DNA of 64,000 nt from Acidobacteriota bacterium (GTDB lineage: Bacteria; Acidobacteriota; Thermoanaerobaculia; Multivoradales; Multivoraceae): the NCBI GenBank assembly GCA_028875725.1, contig JAPPCR010000006.1:208134-272133 (forward strand), given 5' to 3'. Of this stretch, positions 18,552 through 26,770 are shown piece by piece. Made by a program: the position numbers and the translations under genes. The notes under the pieces were generated by a model that saw nothing but the letters and a program-made list of their open reading frames with translations, was not told where the DNA came from and did not search any database. Within the stretch, counting starts at the first letter, position 1. Every line of letters starts with the position of its first letter.

Positions 18552-19948
18552 TACTGGCGGACCTCCAGCCGCGGGACCACGCCCATCAGGGGGCCGCGGG
18601 AGAACAGCGTTCCGAGCGGTCCCTCGTCGGCGTCCACGCCGCCGGGCAGCACCGGAACGGTCAGCTCCACGTCCGCGCCCCGGCGCAGCAACGGCGCCGC
18701 GGCCGAGGCCGTGCCGGTGTTCAGCCAGTACCAGGCGCCGTCTTCGAATCCGTCCGCTTCCAGCCGGCCGCTCTGCGCCGTGCCCTCCTCGTCGAAGCAG
18801 CCCGGCAGAAGCGCCACGATCAGGCCGTCCTCGCCCGTGTCCAGCACCTGACTCTCCGCTTCAGCGTCCCCGCAGCTGAGCCGTACCGTCGCCTGGCCGC
18901 CTTCCAGCGGACGGCCGACGATCCCGCCGCCGCCCTTCCAGTACGGCGCCACGTGCTCGCCTTCCCCTTCCAGGTCCACCAGGTGCGGCACGATGCCCAT
19001 GAGCCCGGTCTCGTCGTGCACCATCAGCGTGCCGTGCCACGTGCCCCGGACCGACAGCACGAAGCGGCGGTCGCCGCTCGGGCGTGCCGTCACGCCGCCG
19101 GGGACCGGAGGCCTCAGTTCGGGACTGAGCGACGCCTCGCAGACCAGGGGGGCGACCGCGACGTTGCGGTCGCCGTTGACCCAGTACCAGCCGTCGCCGT
19201 CGATGCCTTCGAAGGTCATCTCGCCCTCTATCGGCCGGCCGTCCTCTGCCGTGCACATCGCTTGGTTGACGGTGCGCACGATCAGGCCGTCCTCGCCGGC
19301 GTGCTCGCGGCTCGTGTAGCTCCTGCCGGCGCATTCGATCCGGACCGTCGCCGACTCGCCGTCGGCGGGCCTGACGGCGAACCCGCCCGTGCCGTGCCAG
19401 TACGGTGCCAGACGGTACCGGCACGCAGGCTCAGGTTCGGGCTCGGGCTGAGGCTCCGGCTCGGGTTCCGGCTCAGGCGGCGGCGGGCCGCCGCCCGCAT
19501 CACAGCCGTCGGGATAGCCGTAGGACAGGTCGAAGGCCGGCGCCGGGTTTCCCGCGAGGTCCTGGATCGCGTTCTCGGAGGGCGGGGTGTAGACGAGTCT
19601 CCAGACCGCCCGCGCCTCCGACGGCGAAGGGAGCGGCGGAAGCAGCGTCACCACCAGGGCCTGGTCGTGGAACGGGGAGTCGTAGCCGATGCCGATGCCG
19701 TCCGGAACCCGCTGGACGCCGCATATCGTGAATTCGAACGCATCCGTCGCGGGCACCGAGTTCCTGTCGAGCGGCTCGCTGGCGGGAATGACCCACTCCC
19801 CGCGCCCTTCCGGCGTGACCGCGTAGAGCGAGACATTGCCGCCTATCGTGGGCGGCGTCGTGTCCGTGTCGTCAGCAACCGCTTCCGTCATCCCCGTCGC
19901 GAGACCCAGGACTGCGAACCATCGCGCCACCGCCGAAACCGACGACAT
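18551..19948 (-). CDS. Secreted SwmB-like/(EP)n/tandem APYW-domain protein, paralogue 5
   Basis: 465 residues; signal peptide MSSVSAVARWFAVLGLATGM with EAVADD. The N-terminal module is the most diverged SwmB-like copy (SEPLDRNSVPATDAFEF, YTPPSENAIQDLAGN). It is followed by a (EP)n linker with one QP, then the shared region with APYWHGTGG and APYWKGGGG repeats. Regulon box B lies just upstream and the ATG is 9 nt after its TGTAGT, with no Shine-Dalgarno. This is the first gene of a four-gene operon (paralogues 5-4-3-2) with gaps of -1, 11 and 29 bp. The 3' section is nearly identical to paralogue 2, while its first repeat half is closest to paralogue 1. Function unknown. Confidence 0.85.
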   Translation of the reverse strand: MSSVSAVARWFAVLGLATGMTEAVADDTDTTPPTIGGNVSLYAVTPEGRGEWVIPASEPLDRNSVPATDAFEFTICGVQRVPDGIGIGYDSPFHDQALVVTLLPPLPSPSEARAVWRLVYTPPSENAIQDLAGNPAPAFDLSYGYPDGCDAGGGPPPPEPEPEPEPQPEPEPEPACRYRLAPYWHGTGGFAVRPADGESATVRIECAGRSYTSREHAGEDGLIVRTVNQAMCTAEDGRPIEGEMTFEGIDGDGWYWVNGDRNVAVAPLVCEASLSPELRPPVPGGVTARPSGDRRFVLSVRGTWHGTLMVHDETGLMGIVPHLVDLEGEGEHVAPYWKGGGGIVGRPLEGGQATVRLSCGDAEAESQVLDTGEDGLIVALLPGCFDEEGTAQSGRLEADGFEDGAWYWLNTGTASAAAPLLRRGADVELTVPVLPGGVDADEGPLGTLFSRGPLMGVVPRLEVRQ

Positions 19949-19957
19949 GATGTAAGA

Positions 19958-20002
19958 ACTACAACAAGGCGAACGTTGTTGACATCTCCCAATTTGGAGA
20001 TA
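19958..20002 (-). promoter_or_regulatory. Regulon box B, upstream of the four-gene operon
   Basis: Minus-strand order: TATCTCC-AAATT-GGGAGATG (20002-19983), 19 nt, TGTAGT (19963-19958), then 9 nt to the ATG. TATCTCC and GGGAGATG form an imperfect palindrome. Spacing is the same as in boxes A, E and F. Confidence 0.65.
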
Positions 20003-20075
20003 GGAAATCCCGAAGACGATGCTTGGGGCACACCTTGGTCAACACCTGCGGGAAGTCGCCGGCGCGGTTTTGAAG

Positions 20076-21470
20076 CTAGTCTTCGATCCGCTCGACGCGG
20101 GGGACCACGCCCATCAAGGGGCCGCGAGAAAACAGGGTTCCCAGCGGACCCTCGTCGGCGTCCACGCCGGCGGGAAGCACCGGAACCGTCAGGTCCACGT
20201 CCGCGCCCCGGCGCAGCAACGGCGCCGCGGCGGAGGCCGTGCCGGTGTTCAGCCAGTACCAGGCGCCGTCTTCCAGCCCGTCGGCTTCCAGCCGGCCGGA
20301 CACCGCGACGCCGTCCTCGTCGAAGCAGCCCGGCAGAAGAGCCACGATCAGACCGTCCTCGCCCGCGTCCAGCACCTGACTCTCCGCGTCGGCCTCGCCG
20401 CAGGCCAGACGCACCGTCGCCCGGCTGCCGTCCAGCGGACGACCGACGATCCCGCCGCCGCCCTTCCAGTACGGCGCCACGTGCTCGCCTGACCCCTCCA
20501 GATCCACGAGGTGCGGCACGATGCCCATGAAGCCTGTTTCGTTGTGCACCATCAGCGTGCCGTGCCACGTGCCCCGGACCGACAGCACGAAGCGGCGGTC
20601 GCCGCTCGGCCGTGCCGTGACGCCGCCGGGGATCGGAGGCCTCAAGTCGGGCTTCAGCGACTCTTCGCAGACCAGCGGCGCGACCGCGACGTTGCGGTCG
20701 CCGTTGATCCAGTACCAGCCGTCGCCGTCGATGCCCTCGAAGGTCATCTCCCCTTCGATCGGACGTCCGTCGTCGGCCGTGCACATCGGCTGGCTGACGG
20801 TGCGCACGATCAGGCCGTCCTCGCCGGCGCGCTCGCGGCTCGTGTGGCTCTTTCCGGCGCACTCGATCCGGACGGTCGCCGACTCGCCGTCGGTGGGTCT
20901 GACCGCGAAGCCGCCCGTGCCGTGCCAGTACGGCGCCAGGCGGACCGGGCACGCTGGCTTGGGTTCGGGCTCCGGTTCGGGGTCGGGTTCCGGCTCCGGT
21001 TCGGGCGGTGGCGGAACGCCGTCCTCAGGGCAGCCACCCCAGCACCAGCTCATGTCAAAGCTCGGCATGAGGTTGCCTGCAAGGTCCTGAAGGGGGTTGT
21101 CGGAAGGCTGCCTGTAGAGCACCTTCCAGCGTTGCCGGTCGAAGTCCGCCCGGGTGGCCTTCTGAGCCAGCGTGAGGATCAGCAAACCGGCGTGTTTCGG
21201 AGACGACGCGCCGAGGGGTCCTGCGCCCACTTCGCTGAGCTCCCTGTTGACGCCGCCGATCCTGAGTCCGAAGGCCGACATCGCGGGCGTAGAATCCGGG
21301 TCGAGCGGCTCGGAGATGAAGATGTACAAGCTTCCGCTCGCGTCGTCATAGCCGTTGGGTCGGACCGGCTTGGGCGGCGTCGTGTCCGCGTCGTCCGCTA
21401 CCGCTGCCGGCACGCCCGCCACAAGGGACCAGACTGCGAACCATCGCGCCAGTACCGAAACCGACGACAT
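20076..21470 (-). CDS. Secreted SwmB-like/(EP)n/tandem APYW-domain protein, paralogue 6
   Basis: 464 residues; signal peptide MSSVSVLARWFAVWSLVAGVPAAVADD. The SwmB-like module reads SEPLDPDSTPAMSAFGL and YRQPSDNPLQDLAGNLM, followed by a (EP)n linker and the shared duplicated region. The ATG at 21470 is chosen because it starts the signal peptide just after regulon box C; the frame is open upstream but overlaps the neighbouring DNA glycosylase gene. A 127-bp gap containing box B separates it from paralogue 5, so it is a separate transcription unit. In the first repeat it is nearly identical in DNA to paralogue 4. Function unknown; exported. Confidence 0.84.
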   Translation of the reverse strand: MSSVSVLARWFAVWSLVAGVPAAVADDADTTPPKPVRPNGYDDASGSLYIFISEPLDPDSTPAMSAFGLRIGGVNRELSEVGAGPLGASSPKHAGLLILTLAQKATRADFDRQRWKVLYRQPSDNPLQDLAGNLMPSFDMSWCWGGCPEDGVPPPPEPEPEPDPEPEPEPKPACPVRLAPYWHGTGGFAVRPTDGESATVRIECAGKSHTSRERAGEDGLIVRTVSQPMCTADDGRPIEGEMTFEGIDGDGWYWINGDRNVAVAPLVCEESLKPDLRPPIPGGVTARPSGDRRFVLSVRGTWHGTLMVHNETGFMGIVPHLVDLEGSGEHVAPYWKGGGGIVGRPLDGSRATVRLACGEADAESQVLDAGEDGLIVALLPGCFDEDGVAVSGRLEADGLEDGAWYWLNTGTASAAAPLLRRGADVDLTVPVLPAGVDADEGPLGTLFSRGPLMGVVPRVERIED

Positions 21471-21479
21471 GGCGTGAGG

Positions 21480-21522
21480 ACTACTACAGGGTAGGTGCCT
21501 TTCGCATATCCCATTTGGGAGG
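21480..21522 (-). promoter_or_regulatory. Regulon box C, upstream of paralogue 6
   Basis: Minus-strand order: CCTCCCAAATGGGATATG (21522-21505), then TGTAGT 16 nt on (21488-21483) or AGTAGT 19 nt on (21485-21480), then 9-12 nt to the ATG. The palindrome is slightly altered (GGGATATG) compared with boxes A and B. Confidence 0.6.
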
Positions 21523-21552
21523 TTTCGGAGGGCGGGAGTGGCCCGTGAGTAC

Positions 21553-22221
21553 TTAGCCTGAGCGGTTGCCGATGGAGGCGGCACGGGATCTGGAGACGTT
21601 CGGTTCCCCGGCGACGTAGAAGCGCCAGAGACGATTCGAGGCCTTCGAGACGCCGATGCGGCCGCTACGGCCGGGTTGGTCTGGCGGCGGAGTGCCGTCG
21701 GCAGCGATGAAGATCGGCAGGCGGTGCCTGGGATGAACGGAGGCGCCGACCAGATCCGCGCCGTCGTAGCGCCGGTCGAGGCCGAAGGCCTGGCAGAGGC
21801 GGGCCGGGCCGGAGCAGAGATCGACGGCACGCAGCGCTTTGTTGGAACGCCGGCGGCTGGCCGCGTTGCGCGCCCGACGCATGATGCCGTCGCCCGCCAG
21901 CGGTGCGGCGGCGCGCAGCAGGACGGCGGAGCAGACGCCGTCCTCGCCGCAGACGACGTTGGCGCAGTGGTGCATGCCGTACGTGAAGTAGACGTAGAGA
22001 TGTCCCGGCGGCCCGAACATCGTCCGGTTGCGGTCAGTCATCCCGCGGTGGCCGTGGCTGGATGGGTCGGTGGCGCCCTCGTAGGCCTCGACCTCGACGA
22101 TCCGCGCGGCGCGCCGGCCGCGGACGAGGACCTTGTTCAGGAGCCTCGGCGCTACTTCGAGCGCCGTGGGCGTGTAGAACGAGCGGGGTAGCGGCGAGAG
22201 AATGGACGAGCCGGCGCTCAG
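21553..22221 (-). CDS. 3-methyladenine (alkyladenine) DNA glycosylase, AAG/MPG family
   Basis: Removes alkylated purines from DNA by base excision. The frame encodes about 222 residues with the family signatures VEVEAYEGATDPSSHG, RNRTMFGPPGHLYVYFTYGMH, NVVCGEDG, LLRAAAP, a Gly/Pro segment LCSGPARLCQAFG, and a C-terminal strand RLWRFYVAGEPNVSR. The only ATG starts (22041 and later) would delete the first catalytic motif VEAYEG, so translation must begin upstream. The best position is a CTG at 22221 that overlaps the TGA of the thioesterase gene (CTGA), giving a normal family length of about 220. The CTG start is inference; the coding of the N-terminal part is clear from homology. Probably cotranscribed with the thioesterase and oligopeptidase genes. 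Confidence 0.85.
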   Translation of the reverse strand: MSAGSSILSPLPRSFYTPTALEVAPRLLNKVLVRGRRAARIVEVEAYEGATDPSSHGHRGMTDRNRTMFGPPGHLYVYFTYGMHHCANVVCGEDGVCSAVLLRAAAPLAGDGIMRRARNAASRRRSNKALRAVDLCSGPARLCQAFGLDRRYDGADLVGASVHPRHRLPIFIAADGTPPPDQPGRSGRIGVSKASNRLWRFYVAGEPNVSRSRAASIGNRSG

Positions 22222-22634
22222 GCGGGCACCTCGTCCAGGTCCGTCTCCGGCCCCATGTAGGAGCGGATCTCGGCCGGAGTCTCCATCTTCGTGTATCCCG
22301 GGACGTGAACGCTGACGTAGAGGATCTCGCCGGTGAATATGAGGCGGCCCTCGTGGGTGCCGCGATAGCCGAGCGTCCAGGACGTGCGACCCCAGTGGCG
22401 GACGGCGACGTCGATGTCGAGCAGGTCGCCGTCGGTGACCGAACCGAGGAAATCGATCGTCGCTCGCCGGAGCATCATGTCCCAGCCGAGCTGGGCCCCG
22501 CGTTCCCGGATCGGCCGCAGCCAGCTCTCCATCGCGTCGTCCATGTACGCCATGTAGTGGGCATTGAACACCACGCCCTGCTTATCGACCTCTCCGTAAC
22601 GGACGCAGATCGTGTGCCGGTAGGGAGTGGTCAT
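22218..22634 (-). CDS. Acyl-CoA thioesterase, YbgC/FadM hotdog family
   Basis: 138 residues, a single hotdog fold. The N-terminal signature VRYGEVDKQGVVFNAHYMAYMDDA has the Asp and aromatic positions typical of 4-hydroxybenzoyl-CoA thioesterase-like YbgC proteins; the later strands read DIDVAVRHWGRTSWTLGYR and FTGEILYVSV. It hydrolyses short- or medium-chain acyl-CoA or acyl-ACP thioesters in the cytosol; the substrate cannot be told from sequence. Its stop overlaps the proposed CTG start of the DNA glycosylase gene and its ATG lies 13 bp after the stop of the prolyl oligopeptidase gene, so the three are likely one operon. Confidence 0.85.
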   Translation of the reverse strand: MTTPYRHTICVRYGEVDKQGVVFNAHYMAYMDDAMESWLRPIRERGAQLGWDMMLRRATIDFLGSVTDGDLLDIDVAVRHWGRTSWTLGYRGTHEGRLIFTGEILYVSVHVPGYTKMETPAEIRSYMGPETDLDEVPA

Positions 22635-22647
22635 CGTCCCCTGCCGC

Positions 22648-24822
22648 TCAGAGGCTCGGTTCGAGGCCGACCGCCCAGGCCGCGAAGGCCCACTGGTCGG
22701 CGACGTCCTCGATCTGCATCCAGGTCGGCTTGCCGGCGCCGTGGCCGGCCCGGGTCTCGACCCGGATGAGGACCGGGTTGTCGCAGCCCTGTGCCCGCTG
22801 CATCTCGGCCGCGTACTTGAAGCTGTGCCAGGGCACTACCCGGTCGTCGTGGTCGGCGGTCGTGACCAGGGTTGGCGGGTAGCAGGCGCCCTCCTGCACG
22901 TTGTGGAGCGGCGAGTACGCGTACTGGGCCCGGAACTCGTCTTCGTTCTCGGAGAGGCCGTAGTCCGTCGACCAGTTGCGGGCGTTGGCGCTCGGCAGGT
23001 GGTAGCGCAGCATGTCGAGGACGCCGACCGCCGGCAGCGCCGCCGCGAACAGGTCGGGCCGCTGGTTGAGCGTCGCGCCGACCAGGAGGCCGCCGTTGCT
23101 GCCGCCCTGGATCGCGATGCGTCCGGCGCTCGTGTAGCCCTCGGCGACCAGCCATTCAGCGGCGGCGATGAAGTCGTCGAAGACGTTCTGCTTCTTCTCC
23201 TTGGTGCCGGCGAGATGCCAGTCGCGGCCGTACTCGCCGCCGCCGCGCAGGTTCGGGATCGCCAGCATGCCGCCCATCTCGAGCCAGGCGAGGCGTGACG
23301 AGGAGAAGCCGGGCGTCAGCGAGATGTTGAAGCCGCCGTAGCCGTAGAGCAGCGTCGGGTTGTCGCCGTTCTTCTCGATCCCCTTGCGGTGGGTGATGAA
23401 CATCGGGACGCGCGTGCCGTCCCGGCTCTCGTAGAAGACCTGCTCCGTCTCGTAGCCGTCGAGGTCGGCGTCGATCGCGGGGCTGCGGATCAGAGAACTC
23501 TCGCCGGTGGCCACGTCGTAGCGGTGGATCTGCGACGGCGTGCCAAAGCTGGAGTAGGAGTAGAAGGTCTCCGCGTCCTCCCAGCGGCCGCCGAAGCCGC
23601 CCGCTGTGCCGATTCCGGGTAGTTCGACCTCTCCGGCCGGAGTCGCGGGCTTGGCGCCGTTCGGTTCGGCCAGACGGACAACGGTGCGCGCGTCGTGCAG
23701 GTAGTTGAGCACCAGCTTGCCGCCGACAGCGGAGGCGTAGGAGAGCGTGTCCTCGGCTTCCGGGACCACCTCGTGCAGCGTCGGGTTCCCGGCCGGCGAA
23801 CCGTCGTTCAGGTCAACGGCGACGATCCGGTTGCGCGGCGCGTCCTTGTTCGTTTCGAACACGAGCACGGGACCGACGTTCACGACGTAGCCGTAGAGAG
23901 CGTCCCATTGGTCGAGCAGGGGGCGGATCGCGGAGTCCGGCTCGCCGATCTTCCGGTAGTGGACCGCGTTCTCGAGATACCCCTCCTGGAGGTTGACCAG
24001 CAGGTACTCACCGTCCTCGGAGACCGAGGCGTACGGGTTGCGGCGCGGGTGCTCGGGCTGGCTGAACACGAGCCGGTCCTCGGTCTGGTCCGTGCCCAGG
24101 GCGTGGAAGTAGACGGATACCGCCTTGGAGCCGTCACCCCGGGTCGGGTCGTCTTCTCGCGGGGGATAGCGGCTGTAGAAGAAGCCCGAGTTGTCCGGCA
24201 TCCAGGAGATCGAGGTGAACTTCGTGAAGTCGATCAGGTCGCCCGTGTCCTCGCCACTCTCGACGTCACGGACCTTCCACTTCCGCCAGTCCGAGCCGCC
24301 GTCCGACTGCGCGTAGGCGACGTAACGGCCGTCCCGACTGGGCGTCATCCCGGCGAGCGCCACCGTTCCGTCGTCGCTCCAGCCGTTGGGATCGAGCAGG
24401 ACGCGCCCGGGCGGCTCGTCGCCCTCCAGGTCCATCGACTCGGCGACGTAGACCACGCTCTGGTCCTGCAGCCCGTCGTTGTGGCTGTAGAAGTAGCGCT
24501 CGCCCCGCTTGCCCGGAGTGCCCCAGCGCTCGTAGTCCCAGATTGCCAGCAGCCGCTTCTCGATCGCTTCGCGGCCCGGGAGCGCGGCCAGGAATGGCTC
24601 GGCGACGGCGTTCTGCGCCGACACCCAGGCCGCCGTCTCCTCGCCGTCGAGGTTCTCGAGCCAGCGGTACGGGTCGGCGACCTGGACCCCGAAGTAGTCG
24701 TCGACCTGGTCGACGGTCCGGGTCTCCGGATACTCGACCGGCCCGGGGTCGTAAACGTCGGTGGAGCAGGCCAAGAGGGGAAGAACAAGAGCCGGCGCGA
24801 ACCGGCGAAGAGTGGGTTTCAT
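22648..24822 (-). CDS. Prolyl oligopeptidase, S9A family, putative lipoprotein
   Basis: 724 residues. Cleaves short peptides after proline. The N-terminus is a lipoprotein signal, [19 protein letters not shown], with Cys as the lipidation site, so the enzyme is probably attached to an envelope membrane. An N-terminal beta-propeller (about 35-430) starts with [16 protein letters not shown]. The catalytic alpha/beta hydrolase domain contains GGSNGG (nucleophile Ser), the Asp in DHDDRV and the His in RAGHGAG, as in the family. The ATG at 24822 is preferred over an in-frame start 39 codons upstream because it begins the lipobox signal. A TATAAT sits at 24838-24833, 10 nt before the ATG, so the transcript is near-leaderless. 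Confidence 0.92.
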   Translation of the reverse strand: MKPTLRRFAPALVLPLLACSTDVYDPGPVEYPETRTVDQVDDYFGVQVADPYRWLENLDGEETAAWVSAQNAVAEPFLAALPGREAIEKRLLAIWDYERWGTPGKRGERYFYSHNDGLQDQSVVYVAESMDLEGDEPPGRVLLDPNGWSDDGTVALAGMTPSRDGRYVAYAQSDGGSDWRKWKVRDVESGEDTGDLIDFTKFTSISWMPDNSGFFYSRYPPREDDPTRGDGSKAVSVYFHALGTDQTEDRLVFSQPEHPRRNPYASVSEDGEYLLVNLQEGYLENAVHYRKIGEPDSAIRPLLDQWDALYGYVVNVGPVLVFETNKDAPRNRIVAVDLNDGSPAGNPTLHEVVPEAEDTLSYASAVGGKLVLNYLHDARTVVRLAEPNGAKPATPAGEVELPGIGTAGGFGGRWEDAETFYSYSSFGTPSQIHRYDVATGESSLIRSPAIDADLDGYETEQVFYESRDGTRVPMFITHRKGIEKNGDNPTLLYGYGGFNISLTPGFSSSRLAWLEMGGMLAIPNLRGGGEYGRDWHLAGTKEKKQNVFDDFIAAAEWLVAEGYTSAGRIAIQGGSNGGLLVGATLNQRPDLFAAALPAVGVLDMLRYHLPSANARNWSTDYGLSENEDEFRAQYAYSPLHNVQEGACYPPTLVTTADHDDRVVPWHSFKYAAEMQRAQGCDNPVLIRVETRAGHGAGKPTWMQIEDVADQWAFAAWAVGLEPSL

Positions 24823-24832
24823 GATGGGCCGG

Positions 24833-24838
24833 ATTATA
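24833..24838 (-). promoter_or_regulatory. -10 element of the prolyl oligopeptidase gene
   Basis: A perfect TATAAT on the minus strand ends 10 nt before the ATG. Transcription would begin about 4 nt before the start codon, and there is no Shine-Dalgarno in between. The -35 region is not obvious. Confidence 0.5.
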
Positions 24839-24877
24839 GGGCTCCGGTCTCGGTATCGCGGAGGAGGCTCCTCGGTG

Positions 24878-25558
24878 TCAGAAGCGCAGAGCCTTCCGGC
24901 ACCAGTCGCTGACCGCCTCGGCGACCTCGAGGTCGACATCCTCCTGTGGGCGGCCTGACCGTTTCAGCACCTGCAGGCTGTGGTCGCCGCCGTCGATGCA
25001 GTGAAGGGTGGCTCGTGGGCCGAGCCGCTCGCAGACGCCGGCGAGCAGTTCCGGGTCGGCGAGGCGGTCGCGGGTACCGTTCAGGAACAGCATCGGCTTC
25101 TCGACCAGGCTCAGGTGGTCGGCACGCGACGTTCCGGGTTTCCCGGGAGGATGCAGCGGAAAGGCGTGGAAGACGAAACCGGCGACGCTGAGCGCCTCCG
25201 TAGCGTCGGCACCGGAGGACATGCGGCCTCCCATTGAGCGGCCGCCGGCAAGGAGCGGCAGTTCGGGCCGCGTGTCCCTGGCGTTCGCTACCGCTGCCCG
25301 GACGGATCGCTGCAGGACAAGTGGCGGGTCCGGGCGGCGGCGGCCCTTCTCGGTGTAGGGGAACTGAAATCGGAGCGTGGCGATTCGAAACCCGGCTACG
25401 CCGCGGGCGAACGTCTCGATCGTCGCGTGACGCATGCCCGCGCCGGCGCCGTGGGCGAAGACGAGGAGGCAGCGCGCGCCGTCGGGTTCGAGCAGGATCG
25501 CGCTGACCCGGCGGTCGCCGGAAACGGTGAAGCCGGTCTCGGTCGTTTCGACCCTCAC
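24878..25558 (-). CDS. Alpha/beta hydrolase, dienelactone hydrolase/KANL3-Tex30-like
   Basis: 226 residues. A compact alpha/beta hydrolase with FAHGAGAGMRH (oxyanion region), GGRSMGGRM (nucleophile elbow, Ser), NGTRDRLAD (acid) and GGDHSL (catalytic His). This arrangement is typical of the KANL3/Tex30 branch often annotated as a dienelactone hydrolase-like protein; the substrate is unknown. No signal peptide. The GTG start overlaps the TGA of the L-2-hydroxyglutarate oxidase gene (GTGA), so the two are translationally coupled. Confidence 0.82.
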   Translation of the reverse strand: MRVETTETGFTVSGDRRVSAILLEPDGARCLLVFAHGAGAGMRHATIETFARGVAGFRIATLRFQFPYTEKGRRRPDPPLVLQRSVRAAVANARDTRPELPLLAGGRSMGGRMSSGADATEALSVAGFVFHAFPLHPPGKPGTSRADHLSLVEKPMLFLNGTRDRLADPELLAGVCERLGPRATLHCIDGGDHSLQVLKRSGRPQEDVDLEVAEAVSDWCRKALRF

Positions 25559-26763
25559 AGCCCGAACATCTCCGCCGCGCGGTCGGCCAGCGTGTCGCCG
25601 ATCGCTAGCGAGGCGGTGGCGCCCGGCGACGGAGCGTTCAGGACGTGGAGCATGCGCGGGCTGGTCTCGATCGCGAAGTCGTCGACCAGGTTGCCCTTGC
25701 GGTCGAGGGCCTGGGCACGGATGCCGGAGCCGCCCGGCATCAGGTCGGAGTCGCTGAGATCGGGGACGAAGCGCCGCAGGTCGCGGGCGAAGCGGGAGCG
25801 GCTGCCGGAACGCGCCATCTCGCTGATGCCGACCTTCCAGAACCGGAGGGCCATCTTCCAGAAGCCCGGATAGCTCAGGCTGCTCCAGGTGTCGCGGGCG
25901 TCGAAGCTGCCGCGGTCGTAGCCCTCGCGCTTGAGCGCCAGGACGGCGTTCGGGCCGGCTTCGACCGAGCCGTCGACGCGCCGGGTCAGGTGGACTCCGA
26001 GAAATGGGAAACGGGGATCGGGAACGGGGTAGATCAGTCCGCGCAGCAGGTGGCGGCGCTCCGGGGCGATGTCGAAGTACTCGCCGCGGAAGGGGACGAT
26101 CCGCACGTCTGGATCGAGGCCCGCCATGCGTGCCACGCGGTCCGACTGGAGGCCGGCGCAGTTGATCGCGTGGCCGGCCTCGAAGTCGCCGGCGGTGGTC
26201 TCCACGACGACTCCGTCAGGGCGTGGCGCGAGGCCGGTGACGCGCGTCCGCAGGTGGAGGGAGACACCGGCCGCCTCGACCTCTTCGGCGTAGGCGCGGG
26301 CCACGGCCTTGAAATCGACGATGCCGGTCTCGGGAACCCAGAGAGCGTCGACGCCGGTCGCGTGCGGCTCGAACTCGGGGATCCGCTCGGGCGCCAGGCG
26401 CTCGAGTCCGGCAAGGCCGTTCGCCCGGCCGCGGCGCTCCAGTTCGTCGAGCCGGGGGATCTCTTCCGGGTCGGTGGCGATGACGAGCTTGCCGCAGATC
26501 TCGTACGGAATCGCTTGCCGGTCGCAGTAGTCGATCAGCCGCTTCCGGCCGCCGACACAGTTGCGCGCCTTGAGCGAGCCGGGCTTGTAGTAGAGGCCGG
26601 AGTGGATGACGCCGCTGTTGTGGCCGGTCTGGTGGACGGCGGGCCGGGGTTCCGCCTCGACGACGCGGATGTCGATCTGCCTGAAGCGGCGGGAGAGGCT
26701 TCGGGCAGTGGCGAGACCGATGATCCCGGCCCCGATGCAGACGACGTCGGCGCGTTGGGGCAA
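25555..26763 (-). CDS. lhgO: L-2-hydroxyglutarate oxidase (LhgO-like)
   Basis: 402 residues. A FAD-dependent oxidase of the DAO fold that oxidises L-2-hydroxyglutarate to 2-oxoglutarate. The dinucleotide motif VVCIGAGIIGLATA is at residues 7-20, followed by the family's HQTGHNSGVIHSGLYYKPGSLKA, then INCAGLQSDRVA and a C-terminal FAD-contact segment HVLNAPSPGATASLAIG. A TTG at 26763 gives the usual length of about 400; in-frame starts up to 26901 would add a basic, low-complexity extension inside pheA, so I reject them. It begins 8 bp inside the end of the pheA gene and is coupled to the hydrolase gene downstream. Confidence 0.88.
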   Translation of the reverse strand: MPQRADVVCIGAGIIGLATARSLSRRFRQIDIRVVEAEPRPAVHQTGHNSGVIHSGLYYKPGSLKARNCVGGRKRLIDYCDRQAIPYEICGKLVIATDPEEIPRLDELERRGRANGLAGLERLAPERIPEFEPHATGVDALWVPETGIVDFKAVARAYAEEVEAAGVSLHLRTRVTGLAPRPDGVVVETTAGDFEAGHAINCAGLQSDRVARMAGLDPDVRIVPFRGEYFDIAPERRHLLRGLIYPVPDPRFPFLGVHLTRRVDGSVEAGPNAVLALKREGYDRGSFDARDTWSSLSYPGFWKMALRFWKVGISEMARSGSRSRFARDLRRFVPDLSDSDLMPGGSGIRAQALDRKGNLVDDFAIETSPRMLHVLNAPSPGATASLAIGDTLADRAAEMFGL

Positions 26764-26770
26764 GGTGGGC

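Noticed and set aside
12668..21470. Insertion sequences or a transposon explaining the repeated genes
   Set aside because: No transposase, terminal inverted repeats or target duplications were seen; the repeats are the paralogous coding regions themselves.
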